Of a stretch of 64,000 bases of DNA, positions 49,290 through 60,705 are shown one piece after another. A model generated the notes under the pieces. The model searched no databases. It was given only the letters and a program-made list of their open reading frames with translations, and was not told where the DNA came from. The stretch's first letter is position 1; every line of letters starts with the position of its first letter. The DNA is from Sipunculus nudus. Lineage: Eukaryota; Annelida; Sipuncula; Golfingiida; Sipunculidae. The DNA is taken from the NCBI GenBank assembly GCA_026874595.1, contig CM049309.1, forward strand, positions 26,539,033 through 26,603,032. Reading direction: 5' to 3'. Made by a program: the position numbers and the translations under genes.

Positions 49290-52200
49290 TTAATAGTTTT
49301 ATTTTGAAAGTAATTACATGACAACGACATTCACAGTTTCAAATAGACATACATTAATACATCTATACTCTCCATAATTATCTTGAACTTACAGATTTCA
49401 ATATAAATATCAGTTTCTAACCTGTATTTAAGGTTCTGTAAGTATTCTAAAAAGAATAAACATTTTCCTGAATATTTCACGGCGTATATATATCTCTTTG
49501 CCATTAGCAGACAGTAATTCAGAGCTTTGATCATGATACTTTCAACATTAAACACCCAAAATATAATATCTCTCCCTTTTAAATGAAAATAATAAGTTGA
49601 TATATTTCGCCACCACGACTGGAATGTGCTCCAGAACATTTTAACTGTATCACATTCAGTAAAGTAGTGTTCTGTTGTATCCATCTCGTAACAATGGTTG
49701 CATCTTTGTGAATGAACAATATGCCATTGGAATATCTTAAGATTACAAGGAAAATTTGTGTTAATATTTTAAACTGAAGAGTTTGTATCCTGGTATCTTT
49801 TACTAATTTTAAAGCTAACGTGAAAACACATTCCCAGTCCAAATCACAGTATACCTTTACCCATTTGGATACTGCTGACGGGGGTTCATATTCAATAGAT
49901 ATTGCGGTTTCATAAAAATCTCTTGTCCTGCATTTATACAAATCTAATTTTCCTATAACAGTATCAATTACATGTCGTTCTTTGATATCATTGCCCATTG
50001 CTGAAACAAATTGTTTCAAGTAACTTGGTACTGCAGTCAACATAAATGATATGTTTGATAGTCTCCATTTTCTAAACCATATTTTAACTTAGCTTCCTCG
50101 AAGCTTAAATATTTAGAATTACTAACAATATCTTGCAAAGATATTATATTTTTTTTTTAAATAAAAATATTTATAGAATATCGTCTTTCTTCCACATCGT
50201 ATGTTTTTATTCATCCATGATGGTTGATTCAAGACTACCTCCTAAACACACTTTTCTCTAAATATAACCCAAAACTCTAACAACTGCTTATAGAATCGAG
50301 GTAATTTATGCGGTATATTGTCCATACCATATGAAAATACTAACATATCACGCAAGTTATAGCCTTTAAAATATACATCAGCAACTGGTTTGAATATATC
50401 CCGACAAATCAAATTTATCCAGTTTAACTTTACATTTTCTATTAAAGATATATTTATCATTTTTAATCCACCTTTTGCCACCGGTGCGCATATATATAGT
50501 TGAACGTTTAATCTTATCAGGTTTATTGTTCCATAAAAAGTTAAAAAGTATACTGTTGGCTTCCTGAACTACCCATTCTGGAACATAAAGCGCACTTCCT
50601 GCGTTCAGTAATTGGGAAATGCCTAAACTTTTAATTATTGTTATTTTTTCCTTTTAATGTCAAGTCTCTTTTACACCAAATATTTATTATGTTTCGAAGT
50701 TTCTGTATTCTGATGCGAAAATTTAATCTATCCATCTCAGCTTTATTTGCTGAGAACCAAATCCCTAAAATCTTAAATGGCCCATCCTTACAGTTAATCC
50801 CACATATATTCTTTTGGTTATTGTAGTATTCACCAAATCGAATGATGTATGACCTGTCAAATTGATCTTTATTCCAGATGCTCCTCTCAATTTTTCCAAA
50901 ACATCAAGAGTTTTATGCATTGATTCTTTATTCCTTATAAATATAGTAGTGTCATCAGCTAATTGTACAAGATGGTATTCTGTGTCACCTATCGTAACGC
51001 CATTAATATTAGGGGTTATTTTTAATTTCAATTGATAGCATTTCTTCAGCAGTGATAAATACAATTGCGGACAAGTGACATCCCTGTCTAGTTCCCCTGT
51101 GTAATTTGAAGAATCTTGATGCAAAACCATTATTTATCACACAACTCTCTAAAAATTGGTAACCACTTAAAAAACTTCGAAAGCTTTTTCAAAATCAGCT
51201 ATTAGCACATATCCTAATGAATTATGTTCATTAAAATAATCGTATATATCTTCAATAGTTCTAATATTGCAGCCAATTTGTTTTCCTTTTAAGTAGCCCC
51301 TTTTACTACTAATAATAATGCTTGGAAGAACCTTTTGAAGTCTATTAGTGAATACCTTTGTTAAAATTTTGTAGTTAGTATTAAGAAGGGAAATTGGGCG
51401 CCAATTCTTTAATTATCTTATGTCCTTATCTGTTTTAGGTAGAATTGTAAGAATTCCCCGTCTCTATTCAACTGAGAGTAAACCAGTTTCGAAAGAAAAA
51501 TAGAACGACTCCATTACTGGTGTCTTTATGTCGTTCCAAAAATATTTATAAAATTCAACAGTAAATTCATCTGTACCAGGTGATTTACCGTTGGACATTT
51601 CCATTATAGCCTTTTTAACCTCTAATTCTGAGTTCTAGGTCGCAGTCGGAGGCTTCATCTTCCGTTAATTTGTTAACATAGTAATCATTATTAAAGAAGT
51701 AGTTTTCATCATCTTCATTTGTTTGTTCATAATTTAACAGTTAAGTTCACAATAAAATTGTTCTTGTCGCTTCAAAATGAGGTCGGGTCAGTTATAAGCT
51801 TATTTTCATACAGTTAAGATTGTATATTTTTAATTGATTGATTTCTCTTTTCTAGATTAAAAGTACTTTGTATTTCGCTCTCTGTGTTCCACGTATTTCG
51901 CTTTAGATCTCAGGAAAGCACCTTTAGTATTAAGACTATTAATAGAGTCTAGTTCTCTCAACAATTTTTGGAACCTCTCATCATCATTTCTATCATAATT
52001 ATTATCGAGTTTTTCTTTCAATAACATTAACTCGTTATTTATATATTCCTCTAAGCGGCGCCTTTCCTTGGCCTTTGTGATGAAATAAATGATGGAATAT
52101 GCTCTTACTTCATTTAATTAATTCCCAAACAGTATTTTTATTTTCATGGGCTTTATATTGTTCAATACCTCTACTAATAATTTCCTTGCAATTATTCGTA

Positions 52201-52985
52201 AATATAGTGTCCGCCAATGGTGATGCGTTAAATTTCCAGAACCCTTTTCCTGGATTCCTACACTGTTCTAATTTTAAGTTCTACTAAACTGTGATCAGTT
52301 ATAGAGCGGGCTTAAGTACGACATGTGTTACAGAATATTGAAGATTATTACTGATGAACCAATAATCGAGCCTTGATTGTATTCTTGGTGTTTTTTGTAA
52401 GAAAGTATAACCGTAAATATTTGAATTTCGATGGCGCCATATATCAATCAATTGTAGTTCTTCCATCACATGAATAAGTCCTTGAGCAAATTTTGAAGGA
52501 AAATTTGAGGTTATCGGTATTTTATCTTTTAATGGATCTAAGTGTGTATTAAAATCCCCACCCAATATAAGATTGGTAGGTCCTTCTAGCTTTTCTATGG
52601 TTTTCATTAGTAAATTGTAAATTGTTGTCAAAAATTCTAACTGCATATTTTCATTGTCAGCATTTGGTGCATAAACGTTCAAAAGTAAATATAGTCGATA
52701 TCTACCGCTATCATCTTTATCTAAAAGTTCATATGATAACACAGGATATATTAGGTATAAGAATGGCAACCCCTCTACTTAATGAAGTGCCATGTGAAAA
52801 CAAAATATCTGCTCCCCATTCATTCTTCCATAATCTTTCGTTTTCTTTCAAAGAGTGAGTAACTTGTAAATAAATTATGCTTTTGTGAAATTGTTTCAAC
52901 CATCTGAACATCTGCCTCCGTTTTAAGTTACCTTTAAGACCCTTAACATTTAAAGTTACACATGTCAGTTCACCTGTCATGATTT
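49290..52985 (-). mobile_element. L1/Tx1-type LINE, ORF2 region, degenerate
   Basis: A minus-strand element with endonuclease at the 5' side (52,980-52,299), reverse transcriptase (about 51,620-50,765), a C-terminal domain (50,481-49,580) and a Cys/His segment (about 49,690-49,630). An AATAAAA motif near 49,305 (minus strand) may be its poly(A) signal. Several stops and frame breaks show it is inactive. Confidence 0.8.
49331..52980 (-). pseudogene. LINE ORF2: APE-type endonuclease and reverse transcriptase remnant
   Basis: Read N to C on the minus strand. APE endonuclease: TLNVKGLKGN near the start, IIYLQVTH where most copies have LQETH (the metal-binding Glu is replaced by Val), GVAILI, NVYAPN, GGDFN and SRLDYWF. 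RT: NGKSPGTDEFTVEFYK (about 51,600), NWRPISLLNTNYKILTK, VLIADFEKAF (catalytic motif A, about 51,200), and LADDTTIFI (motif C, about 50,940). Then GGLKMINI (about 50,460) and, in a late frame, EHYFTECDTVKMFWSTF. The GGLK...I motif and this C-terminal segment are typical of the L1/Tx1 group. The endonuclease C-terminal His segment is not seen. Not functional. Confidence 0.8.
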
Positions 52986-55430
52986 AATAAACTCTGCGTT
53001 CTAAATACTATAAGGAAAGTATAGATTGGATACGTACACAAGGCACAAAACGCGCAAGACGCAATCAACCAAGGTTCTTCTTTTTCTTTCGAATTTTAAC
53101 ACGAGTATCTTATCTTTATCAACCATGTGAAATGTGTCAATGTTAAATTAATAAAAAAATAACAATTAAATTTAAAAAAAATTAAGAAAAAACACTTTTT
53201 ACTTATCTTAATATTCTACTATCAACAAGTAAGCTGGTAACATAACTTCTTATATATTTGATTCTCCCTTAAATTGTACCACCACATATCAAGAATAATA
53301 GAAGTATTGTGCTACTTTTGCATGCATATTAAATATAAGGGTACAGTTCTACATCATTTTGTCATTAACAAAACAAATAGACAATATCCTATCGTAATTT
53401 CGTTGCATTGTGAAATCATATTATCAGATTTATTAATGACACAGATCATAGTATTCTGTAACATACCTACCGCGGTAACAGAAGTGCCCAACTCACATTA
53501 CTAAATGTGTCAATAAATGAAGGGAGACGCATTAAAACTCTTGCCTATCATTCTCCGTAACAGCTATAATATAACTTAATTGGTATCTGAATAAATTGTC
53601 ATAAAATATTAAAGTAACGATTTTCAAATTCTATCAACCCCGCATTCTGCCGATATATCTTATCAGTAACGCCCTGCCATTTATATCACTACCAAACTAT
53701 ATTATAATTATGCAATAGAATTGTGATGTTGGGTATATATTAATATAAAGGTGACACGTTCTCATTTTTCCAGGAAATGGAGTCAGAGAATCACAACTAG
53801 ATTCCGACTCGACACCTGAAAAATATGATAATGAGCACTGCTACCACTGAGTGGCCTATGAATCATTACGTCAATACTGCGTATACAATCAATTTATAAT
53901 TTGATGAATGCATGGTCGCCGTGTCCCATAGGCATCAAGGTCATTTAGGAAGAAAAAATAAAAAATAATAAGAGTATTAATGTTAATATTAACATCAATA
54001 TTAATATTAAACAAACGTGTCAATATATATCCTCCGTATCCCTATTGATATAATACCGAATCTTGGAGAATCCACCGTTAAGTGCCCGGCCGAAGAAACC
54101 AACCAATATGTTGATAAACACAATTGTCATAGACCAATCTTGGCATTATCCAAACATATATTATACCAGATAAACCATTTAAACAGAAACAACTCATCTT
54201 TTCACCTCAATGGAAGTAATTCGTATCATGATAGCACTGACATATTATTATATCAATGTTATCTGTTTCGATTAATTTCCATGTTATACTACCATCATCG
54301 CATCATTAAAACATCAATAGTCAAAGTATGCAAAACACTGGTATCGATGCCTCACTAACATCGTCTGACAGAATTCAAAATCATTGATGACCATGCCAGA
54401 ATGTCCGAGACAAAAATCGATGAGTATATATACATACACACATACATATACATATGCATATACACATTTATACGCGCATATTCATATATTCAAATCCAAC
54501 ACTTTGCTTGAGGTTCCTGATATAACGAATCTGTAATTAAAGAGTAAATCTCTGACAATAAAGGTCAAACTACTATAAGAACAGTAGCAGTATCAATAAC
54601 AGAATGTAGTGTGGAAACCATATAATCACCATCCGGTTCTAAAATATGATCTTTTATTCAGATATCAAATAAGCAAAATTGTACCAATATATGCATTTTT
54701 TGAACGACTAAAGTGTCTGAGCTCAATACTGACGCTTAATTGCATCCTATTTACACTGATATTAGACCCTCTGGGAACCATATAATCCAAACGCCGTAAC
54801 AACGTCACACTATGTCATGAAACTCAGCGTATATGTTATCAGTTTCGATTGTTATTATCTGATCTTAGCATCACCAGAAAAAAAAGAACACAAATATAAA
54901 AAAATAAATAAATAAAAAATCATAGTATGGTTATCACTCTTTGGTGGTACCTTCACATTCTGGTATCTGTGCCAAATTATAAATCAATACAATATCATTC
55001 TGTTCAAATTTCAAATCGAAGTCACAATGTATAATTATTGTGCTACTAAATAACATCTTATCATCATGATATCTAGTGCAAAATAGCGAAAACTAATATC
55101 AATATCCCATTTTCGTATGTTGACAGAATTTCAAATCACAATCCGTGCCGGGATGTACTCGATAAACATTACTAAACATAGAGTATTGCAGCCATACTAT
55201 CATGAAACCTCCCCATCTAAGCTAAAACGTGTGATATAAAGGCGGCTTTGTAGTTTTACAGTCAAATCATAATAATGTTGTTTTTTAAATTGAAAACAAA
55301 AAAAGATGTATCGAGTTGTATTAGCTTTTCAGATCAACATACTGATACAAATATAAGGACGGTCATGAAATCCACGGAAATCATTAAACTCAATATTAAC
55401 ACCTTTTTCCATCATTTTACACCGACCTCA
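52986..55430. other. AT-rich 2.4-kb spacer between LINE ORF2 and the ORF1-NADAR region
   Basis: No coding region, repeat terminus or RNA gene recognised. It contains AT-rich simple stretches (about 53,960-54,010; 54,425-54,500) and small frames of 76-113 aa with no known domain. It could be an insertion that separates one LINE's ORF1 and ORF2, or unrelated sequence between two elements. Confidence 0.4.
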
Positions 55431-55437
55431 AGCCCTC

Positions 55438-55874
55438 TCAAACTCCACACAGAATCTCTCCTAAAACGTTTTCACCGAGCCATTTTGATTTATCGGAAAC
55501 ACCTTTGTCATTAAGAGCCAGCCCGTTGCCCCAGAACAGGTCAAGTACATTACACTCAACAAGTAACTTGTTACTTGTGCCAATCAGTTCAGTCCGCATT
55601 CCTGCGTTTTGTTCAAATTTGGCTTTAACACCTGCTTCCATCACTTGCCTCGCAATCATATTGTTCCAACATTGAGTTTTCGGTTTCAGCGCGCGGCCCA
55701 AACGGAGCTGGCTAACTGGATCGTCAGATTCAGTTTATCAGCCGTTTCTTCATCTCCTGCTCTCATCGCTTTTTGGTGTTGTAGGTATTGCATGGACGAT
55801 GTGTACGTGATACCCCCAATGGTGAAAGTGGCTGGATGAAAGTTACTAAAACAAGTGTGCTTTCTATAAAAAAC
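55438..55874 (-). pseudogene. NADAR-family domain remnant
   Basis: Visible family landmarks on the minus strand: CFSNFHPATFTIGG (the FSNF...F..G signature), YTSSMQYLQHQKA then GDEETADK, KPKTQCWNNMIARQVMEAG, KFEQNAGMRTELIGT, LLVECNVLDLFWGNGLAL, and KWLGENVLGEIL close to the end. NADAR proteins (YbiA-like) hydrolyse N-glycosidic bonds of ADP-ribose or riboflavin-pathway intermediates. The usual Glu of the 'S-E-Q/H-Y' motif is Met here (SSMQY), so this copy likely lost activity even apart from its frameshift near 55,700. Assignment is by remembered family pattern. Confidence 0.75.
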
Positions 55875-56750
55875 TTAATATCGTTTACCCTCTATTATCA
55901 CTCGGTCATTATTCAAGGTAGCCCTTTTCCCTAAAGCTCTAGCTGCCCTATACACAGGCAGAAGTACGGCTCTCCTCTGTTCAATTTCTGGAGGGAGATC
56001 CTCCTTTACGTATATATTTGTTCCCATGAGGCTAGCTCGCTTGTCCCACACCAACTCTCTGTCAGGGTACCACACAAACTTTACAAGAATGTCTCTGTTA
56101 CCACTCGCGTTTCTTGGCCGGGGTCCTATTCTGTGACATTGATGAAATTTTATTTCACAGGCATTGGGAATTTGGGGCTTTCTATCAAGAATGTCACTTA
56201 TTTTCTTTTGTGTTCTAATCACACTTTCCTTTTAGTCTTCCGGAACCCCAGTAAATGTTAAGTTCACTTTACTGGCTTCTATGTCAAACTGCAAAATTTT
56301 TTTTTTTTCAACACAATATTTTCCTGTCTATTGTCAGCAAGGCAATTTTGCAGGTAATTTTCATTCTTCTCACAATCGCTTAGCTTTTTCTTTAAATCCC
56401 TCATTTCACCTTTGGTTTCATCGACAGTTGATTGTGTATATTCTGATGAGGATTTTAAGTCTTTAATTTGATTCACCTCACATCACAATTACGCTACTTG
56501 GGTATTCAATAGTGCCAGCGACTGATACATTTTTGTAATTGTCTCTTGGATTGATTTTAGCGTATCCATTACGTGTGGTCCAAATTCTCCAGTGTGAGGT
56601 TTTGATTTTTTTACTTGGGGCTGTTTTTTCCCAGTGGCGTATCTGCTGTCTTTGCTCTTGTGCCATACATTCCAATTTGGTCTTAATTAAACGAGTGGAA
56701 AGAAAACGCATAACAGCCAACTCAGGGAAACTACAACCCCGGTCCACATG
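55438..56750 (-). pseudogene. L1-type ORF1 (coiled coil + RRM-like) fused to a NADAR domain, degenerate
   Basis: Minus strand, N to C. (1) A basic N-terminal part around 56,750-56,570. (2) A coiled-coil stretch, 56,560-56,290, with SIQETITKMYQSLALLN and later NQIKDLKSSSEY and EMRDLKKKLSDCEKNENYLQ. (3) An RRM-like L1 ORF1 segment, 56,280-55,880: NLTFTGVPED, then CEIKFHQCHRIGPRPR and RDILVKFVWYPDRE. (4) A NADAR-family domain, 55,874-55,438. Breaks: stops near 56,490-56,480, a shift at a T12/A12 run near 56,300, a stop near 56,235, TAA at 55,875-55,877, and a shift near 55,700. RRM and NADAR are in the same frame across the TAA. L1 ORF1 proteins bind LINE RNA as nucleic-acid chaperones. Confidence 0.75.
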
Positions 56751-56924
56751 GTGTTAGTCTTTTCAACGTCGCACAATAGTGACTATGAGTTAGTGACATT
56801 TCACGGTTCGGCGAAAACGTACACATTGAATTTGTTCATAGCCCTTCAACTTCGTCTCAAAAATGCTTAATTCTGTGGTCCCAGTAATTCAAAATTCTTC
56901 GAAATTTCGTGCTTAGATAGATTA
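56751..56924. other. Short spacer between divergent pseudogenes
   Basis: About 170 bp between the minus-strand ORF1-NADAR start and the next remnant. It may be 5' untranslated sequence of the ORF1 element; no promoter can be defined. Confidence 0.3.
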
Positions 56925-57107
56925 TCATTTTGTCTTTTTGACTGTCTGAAATTTTACTTCACATGGAAGACTAAATTTATACCCACTTTTGCAGGAACTT
57001 CGGTCAGCACACGTTATGCACATCTGCCTGCCATGAAGTATCACGTGGTCCCATGGAAGGCCAACCTGCTGGTTGATGATATGGTGGCCAACGATGTATG
57101 CTGCCAT
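56925..57107 (-). pseudogene. Possible piggyBac-like C-terminal zinc segment (weak)
   Basis: A 60-residue frame contains HVILHGRQMCITCADRSS, then CKSGYKFSLPCEVKF. The spacing C-x2-C ... C ... LPC recalls the cysteine-rich C-terminus of piggyBac-derived transposases, but only a few positions agree and no catalytic region is present. It may be chance. Confidence 0.25.
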
Positions 57108-57219
57108 AAAGAATGAGTGAACAAAATTCTTAATATTGTGATAAAACCGACAGGAAAGTCAATACAGCAGGCTCTTTACGACAAGGTTTTAGCTGAGCTT
57201 GTGCAACAGATAGACATAA

Positions 57220-57725
57220 GGATATATGGTCAGATCTCTGCATGAAAGATTCGCCAACATTCTCCAAGAGAAAGGGTTGACAATTCACAGGCTTTTCGTT
57301 CTTCTCAGCTGAAGGATAAGCTGTGTAAAAATTTCGGTCAAAAGATAGCTATCTTAGAAGAAACAAGTGGTTCAGGCTTTGTATTTGTATGTGCTGTTAA
57401 TGTCTCTCTTGGCGATGCTCTTGCAAACCTTTCAAAACTGGAGAAAGAGAGCTAACTTGATCGGCAAATGGAGGTTATTCGTTTAGCCAAGATCCTTAGA
57501 AAAGAGGCGAAGATTCGTTGGAAATGTCAGCTGCTACAGCCTCTCAGCTCGTGCCAGACTGTTTTTTATATCTACCAATACACGAGATTGCCATTGGGCT
57601 TGATGACGAGTTGTGCCATTATCTTTTTTCATTCACAGTCTTTTATTCACACGGGAAAGAAATCATGGCTTAAAAAGAGTGAGGAAGTGCAGTTTGACCA
57701 AGCAGCACATTTTGCTGAGAATGGT
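57220..57725 (+). pseudogene. CXC/PIN-like uncharacterised family, N-terminal remnant
   Basis: A broken coding segment: DSPTFSKRKGLTIHR, then AFRSSQLKDKLCKNFGQKIA, GFVFVCAVNVSLGDALANL and QMEVIRLAKILRKEAK, in different frames. This resembles the N-terminal part of a large invertebrate family of uncharacterised proteins (often multi-copy) that also has a PIN-like 'SPDTD...' middle and a CXC C-terminus. The central domain is absent here. Frame breaks and a stop (57,453-57,455) show decay. Function is unknown; a transposon origin is possible. Confidence 0.5.
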
Positions 57726-58078
57726 TAATAATAATAATAATATATAGTATTTATATAGCGCCAAATCTCCGATGGTCGGACTCACAGCGCAATTCACACA
57801 CACAAACACACACACACATACCCACATACAATTTCATGGAAATCTACTCCCTGTGCCTGACCCAGAAAAAAAGGATGCATATTAATTACCAAAAGCTTGC
57901 CGAAAGAGATACGTTTTAAATTAGTTTTAAATGATACGAGAGTTGGAGATTTTCTAAGTGTAATGGGAAGTGAATTCCAAACTTTTGGAGCTATGAAACG
58001 GAAGGAACGTTCACCGATTTTCATATTACACTTTGGTACTTTAACAGAGGATGTCACCAACCAGGATGGAAATTATAT
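57726..58078 (-). mobile_element. LINE 3' end (CR1/L2-like), inserted in the CXC-family copy
   Basis: The minus-strand frame (58,060-57,794) has GERSFRFIAPKVWNSLPITL and SFKTNLKRISFGKL, the typical last ~50 residues of many animal LINE ORFs. It is followed by a CA/GT-rich stretch, GCGCTATATAAATACTA, and an (ATT)n tail (57,748-57,726), the usual CR1/L2-type 3' end. It separates two parts of the host pseudogene that otherwise continue in sequence (...QAAHFAENG / AVYSAGQDNSFQTLDELRAH). Confidence 0.75.
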
Positions 58079-58080
58079 AT

Positions 58081-58540
58081 AGCAGTTTACTCAGCAGGAC
58101 AGGATAACTCTTTTCAAACTCTGGATGAACTCCGTGCACACAAGTTCCTAAACAGTAACACTGCTGTGCTCAAAATGTTACCTCCTACTGAAGATGCATT
58201 CAGTCTTCGCCTGAAACGAGCTGCTTATTTGACTTTTATTGACATAACAGCCCACTTGCCAGAGCCCCAGCTCCCTGAACCAACTGAATATGGATGTAGC
58301 TTAAGGGATTTTTGTGCATGCAAAAAAAGGGTGCAATCAGAATTGTTCATGTGCCAAGCGATGTGTTCACTGCTACATTGGCTGTAAATGCAAAGGCAAA
58401 CCTGAAACTTGTACTCGTGCAAAATATGCCAAAACAGTTGTGACAGCAGTGTTGAGAATGAACCAGAGGATATGTAATGTACATGCAGAGTTTCAAGACT
58501 GGAGATGTGTACAGAATATCATAAGTATTTATACTTAAAT
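58081..58540 (+). pseudogene. CXC/PIN-like uncharacterised family, C-terminal part with CXC cysteines
   Basis: AGQDNSFQTLDELRAHKFL, MLPPTEDAFSLRLKRAAYL and LPEPQLPEPTEYGCSLRD are typical of the stretch before the CXC segment in this family. After a one-base shift at an A7 run (about 58,321-58,327) comes CACKK / GCNQNCSCAKRCVHCYIGCK then CKGKPETC, a Tesmin/TSO1-like CXC cysteine array (zinc-binding in the family). Stop near 58,536-58,538, with AATAAA directly after (58,539-58,544). The frameshift makes it a pseudogene or a sequencing-error case. Confidence 0.65.
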
Positions 58541-58559
58541 AAAGAATTGATATGGTCAT

Positions 58560-58955
58560 GTGTCGACTAGCAAATTAAGTATTGTGTAACTGAATATTTT
58601 AAGATTGTTTCATGATGATTGAAAAGAATGAACAAAGTGTGATTTGTTTCATTTAAACACTGACACAATGAAAAAATGAATGTTTTTCTTGAACTTCTCT
58701 ATTTAAAAACTAGTTTTCCTGTAAAAAACATTTTCACCAAAAATTATTACTTATATAGGACTGACCTTAAAATTATTTGTTTTAACGAATTATCATATGT
58801 GTTTTGAGTCATTATAAAAAAAGTTAAAAATAGGAAGAAAAGAAAAATGTGCAAAAAAACAATGTTGTTTATTGAACTAATGCTTAATAACTAGCAGATT
58901 TTCAAGGTTGTGCACCTTGGTGTTACTGGAATGGACCAAAAGAACAGGTTAATGA
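58560..58955. other. AT-rich interval, nothing recognised
   Basis: About 400 bp, AT-rich with short A and T runs. No coding or repeat signal. Confidence 0.4.
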
Positions 58956-58959
58956 CACA

Positions 58960-60250
58960 CATCCAAGTATAAAACTGTCAGGTAAACCTGGTTTGCTCCC
59001 TGGGTAATGTACAGATATGTACAGTTTCAGGCTGACATATCAAATTACCCCTGAGAAATAAGTAAGAACGTACACTGTGCAAAAATTTGTAGGTAGCAAC
59101 ACCAGTCTTGTGTATGAGAAAGCTATCAAAGATGTATGGACATGCCAAAATTTCGGGCCGATACATCAAACTTCTGTTGTGCTGGGTCCACTCAGCTGAG
59201 CTTGTTGAGGAAGGCAGTTGACCCTAAGTCAATGGTGGCTATGTGCCCTGTGTAGCTACTGCACTTAGTGAACTCCTGACCTGTACCTGGCTGCACTGAC
59301 TGATCGCTTCCCTAATCTGATACAGTAGGCAGTCTGTCAAAACTATAAATAGATCAAGACTGATACTTCGCCTGTTTCCTAACCTGAAACAGTTGGCAGT
59401 CTGCCAAATTATTTATAGATATAGACAAAATCTTGGCATGTTGCTAAATCAGTGTAAAACACTGAAATACTTTGGCTACAGTGCTTTTATCATGCTGACA
59501 TACAAGATATTTGGTAAAAAATATTTAGAATAATAACAGATGCCTTTTAAAAGCAAAATAAGAATATAGATATATTTCATTCATGTATTTATCTTACACA
59601 TAAGTTGGATATGGACATAAATTATTGATGTTGCCTGTACAGCTGTTCTTATATACCCACATAGCTCAGTCTGATGCTACAGTAAATCTACTTGCTTTGC
59701 TAGTTTTAACTCACAGTCCTTTCTTTGTTAAAGGTCCAATAATACAGCTAAAAACCATTTAAGTAAACCTGAGGCAACCTAAGAATCATTTTTTTGTGAT
59801 ATGTTACAGAATTTGAAACAACAGTTTTGCAGAAGAAGACTTGCATTCCTAAGTTTTAAATGGGCCTACTTATGGCTACAAGACTAACTTTAGATTTCTA
59901 TGACTCCAAAAATCAATGAACCCAATCTATTCTTATACAATTGAGAGAACCTTACCCTAGGATAATTCTTGTGAAAAATTAAACCATTCGGTTGGACAGT
60001 TTCATAAAAAAAAACAATTTTAATTTAGAAGCTGAAAGAGGCTAAATTTAGATTGCATTTGCCCGTAAAACACAGGTTGATGTAGATGGCGCCACAAAAG
60101 CCTCAGTTTCAAATATGAGTCATGTGACCAACATTTGCACAAAACTTGGTGATGCTAGCTCCTGTTTTTTTCTGAGATTGTTATGATATTATGTTTACTT
60201 TATTAAGTTCAAATTCCTGTATCTTGCACAGCGCTCAGCTGAAGTTTGAA
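58960..60250 (-). repeat. Inverted copy of the family C long repeat
   Basis: Minus-strand match to 18,300-20,080, in the expected order: the 30-bp 'aggtcag.agttcact' minisatellite area (59,260-59,330), gTCTATTTATAG (59,340), GTCTTCTTCTGCAAAACTGTTG (about 59,830-59,851), and GAGGCTTTTGTGGCGCCATC (60,085-60,104). Non-coding. Confidence 0.65.
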
Positions 60251-60394
60251 ATTTTTGCAAAATATGCAAAATATTTTATTGTAATGTTTTTCATATATAC
60301 AGGCATATGAGAAGCTAAGAGGAAAGGGGCCCTCCTACTTAGTTATAGTAAAGGTCTAAATATATGGTTGCAAAACTAATACTCTGACAAGACT

Positions 60395-60705
60395 GTCATG
60401 AAGAACAAGTGACCTAGGAGTCACTATGCTCAGCTGTCTAGAAAAATATTCCCAAAAGGAATTTTATCGTCTGAATGCCAATTTTAGGTTGTAAACCAAT
60501 TCAACTGAAGCATAGCTAAAGGAATATGGGTAACAGAGACCCCATTTCAGGATTCCAAGATGATTTTTCATGGAACTTCCAGGATGTCAAATTAGATGAT
60601 TCTAGGTGCAATGGTTACGACATGTGCCCTGTTAACGGACGGCCGCATCTTTGAAGGTCTCTAAAATAAAAATTAAAAGAAAAAGAGTAAAAATTTGAAA
60701 AAAAT
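60395..60705 (-). mobile_element. Inverted family B remnant
   Basis: On the minus strand: one diverged core unit with GAGACCTTCAAAGATGCGGC, GTTAACAGGGCACATGTC, GGGTCTCTGTTACCCATATT, then ttcagttgaattggttta and the terminus CAGCTGAGCATAGTGACTCC ... GGTCACTTGTT at about 60,398-60,434. It is shortened: only one unit and no 5' end. Confidence 0.6.

Noticed and set aside
54017-54358. 113-aa frame in the 2.4-kb spacer
   Set aside because: No family resemblance and composition like the AT-rich surroundings.
56925-57107. Confident piggyBac transposase call
   Set aside because: Only the cysteine spacing is suggestive; kept as a low-confidence feature.
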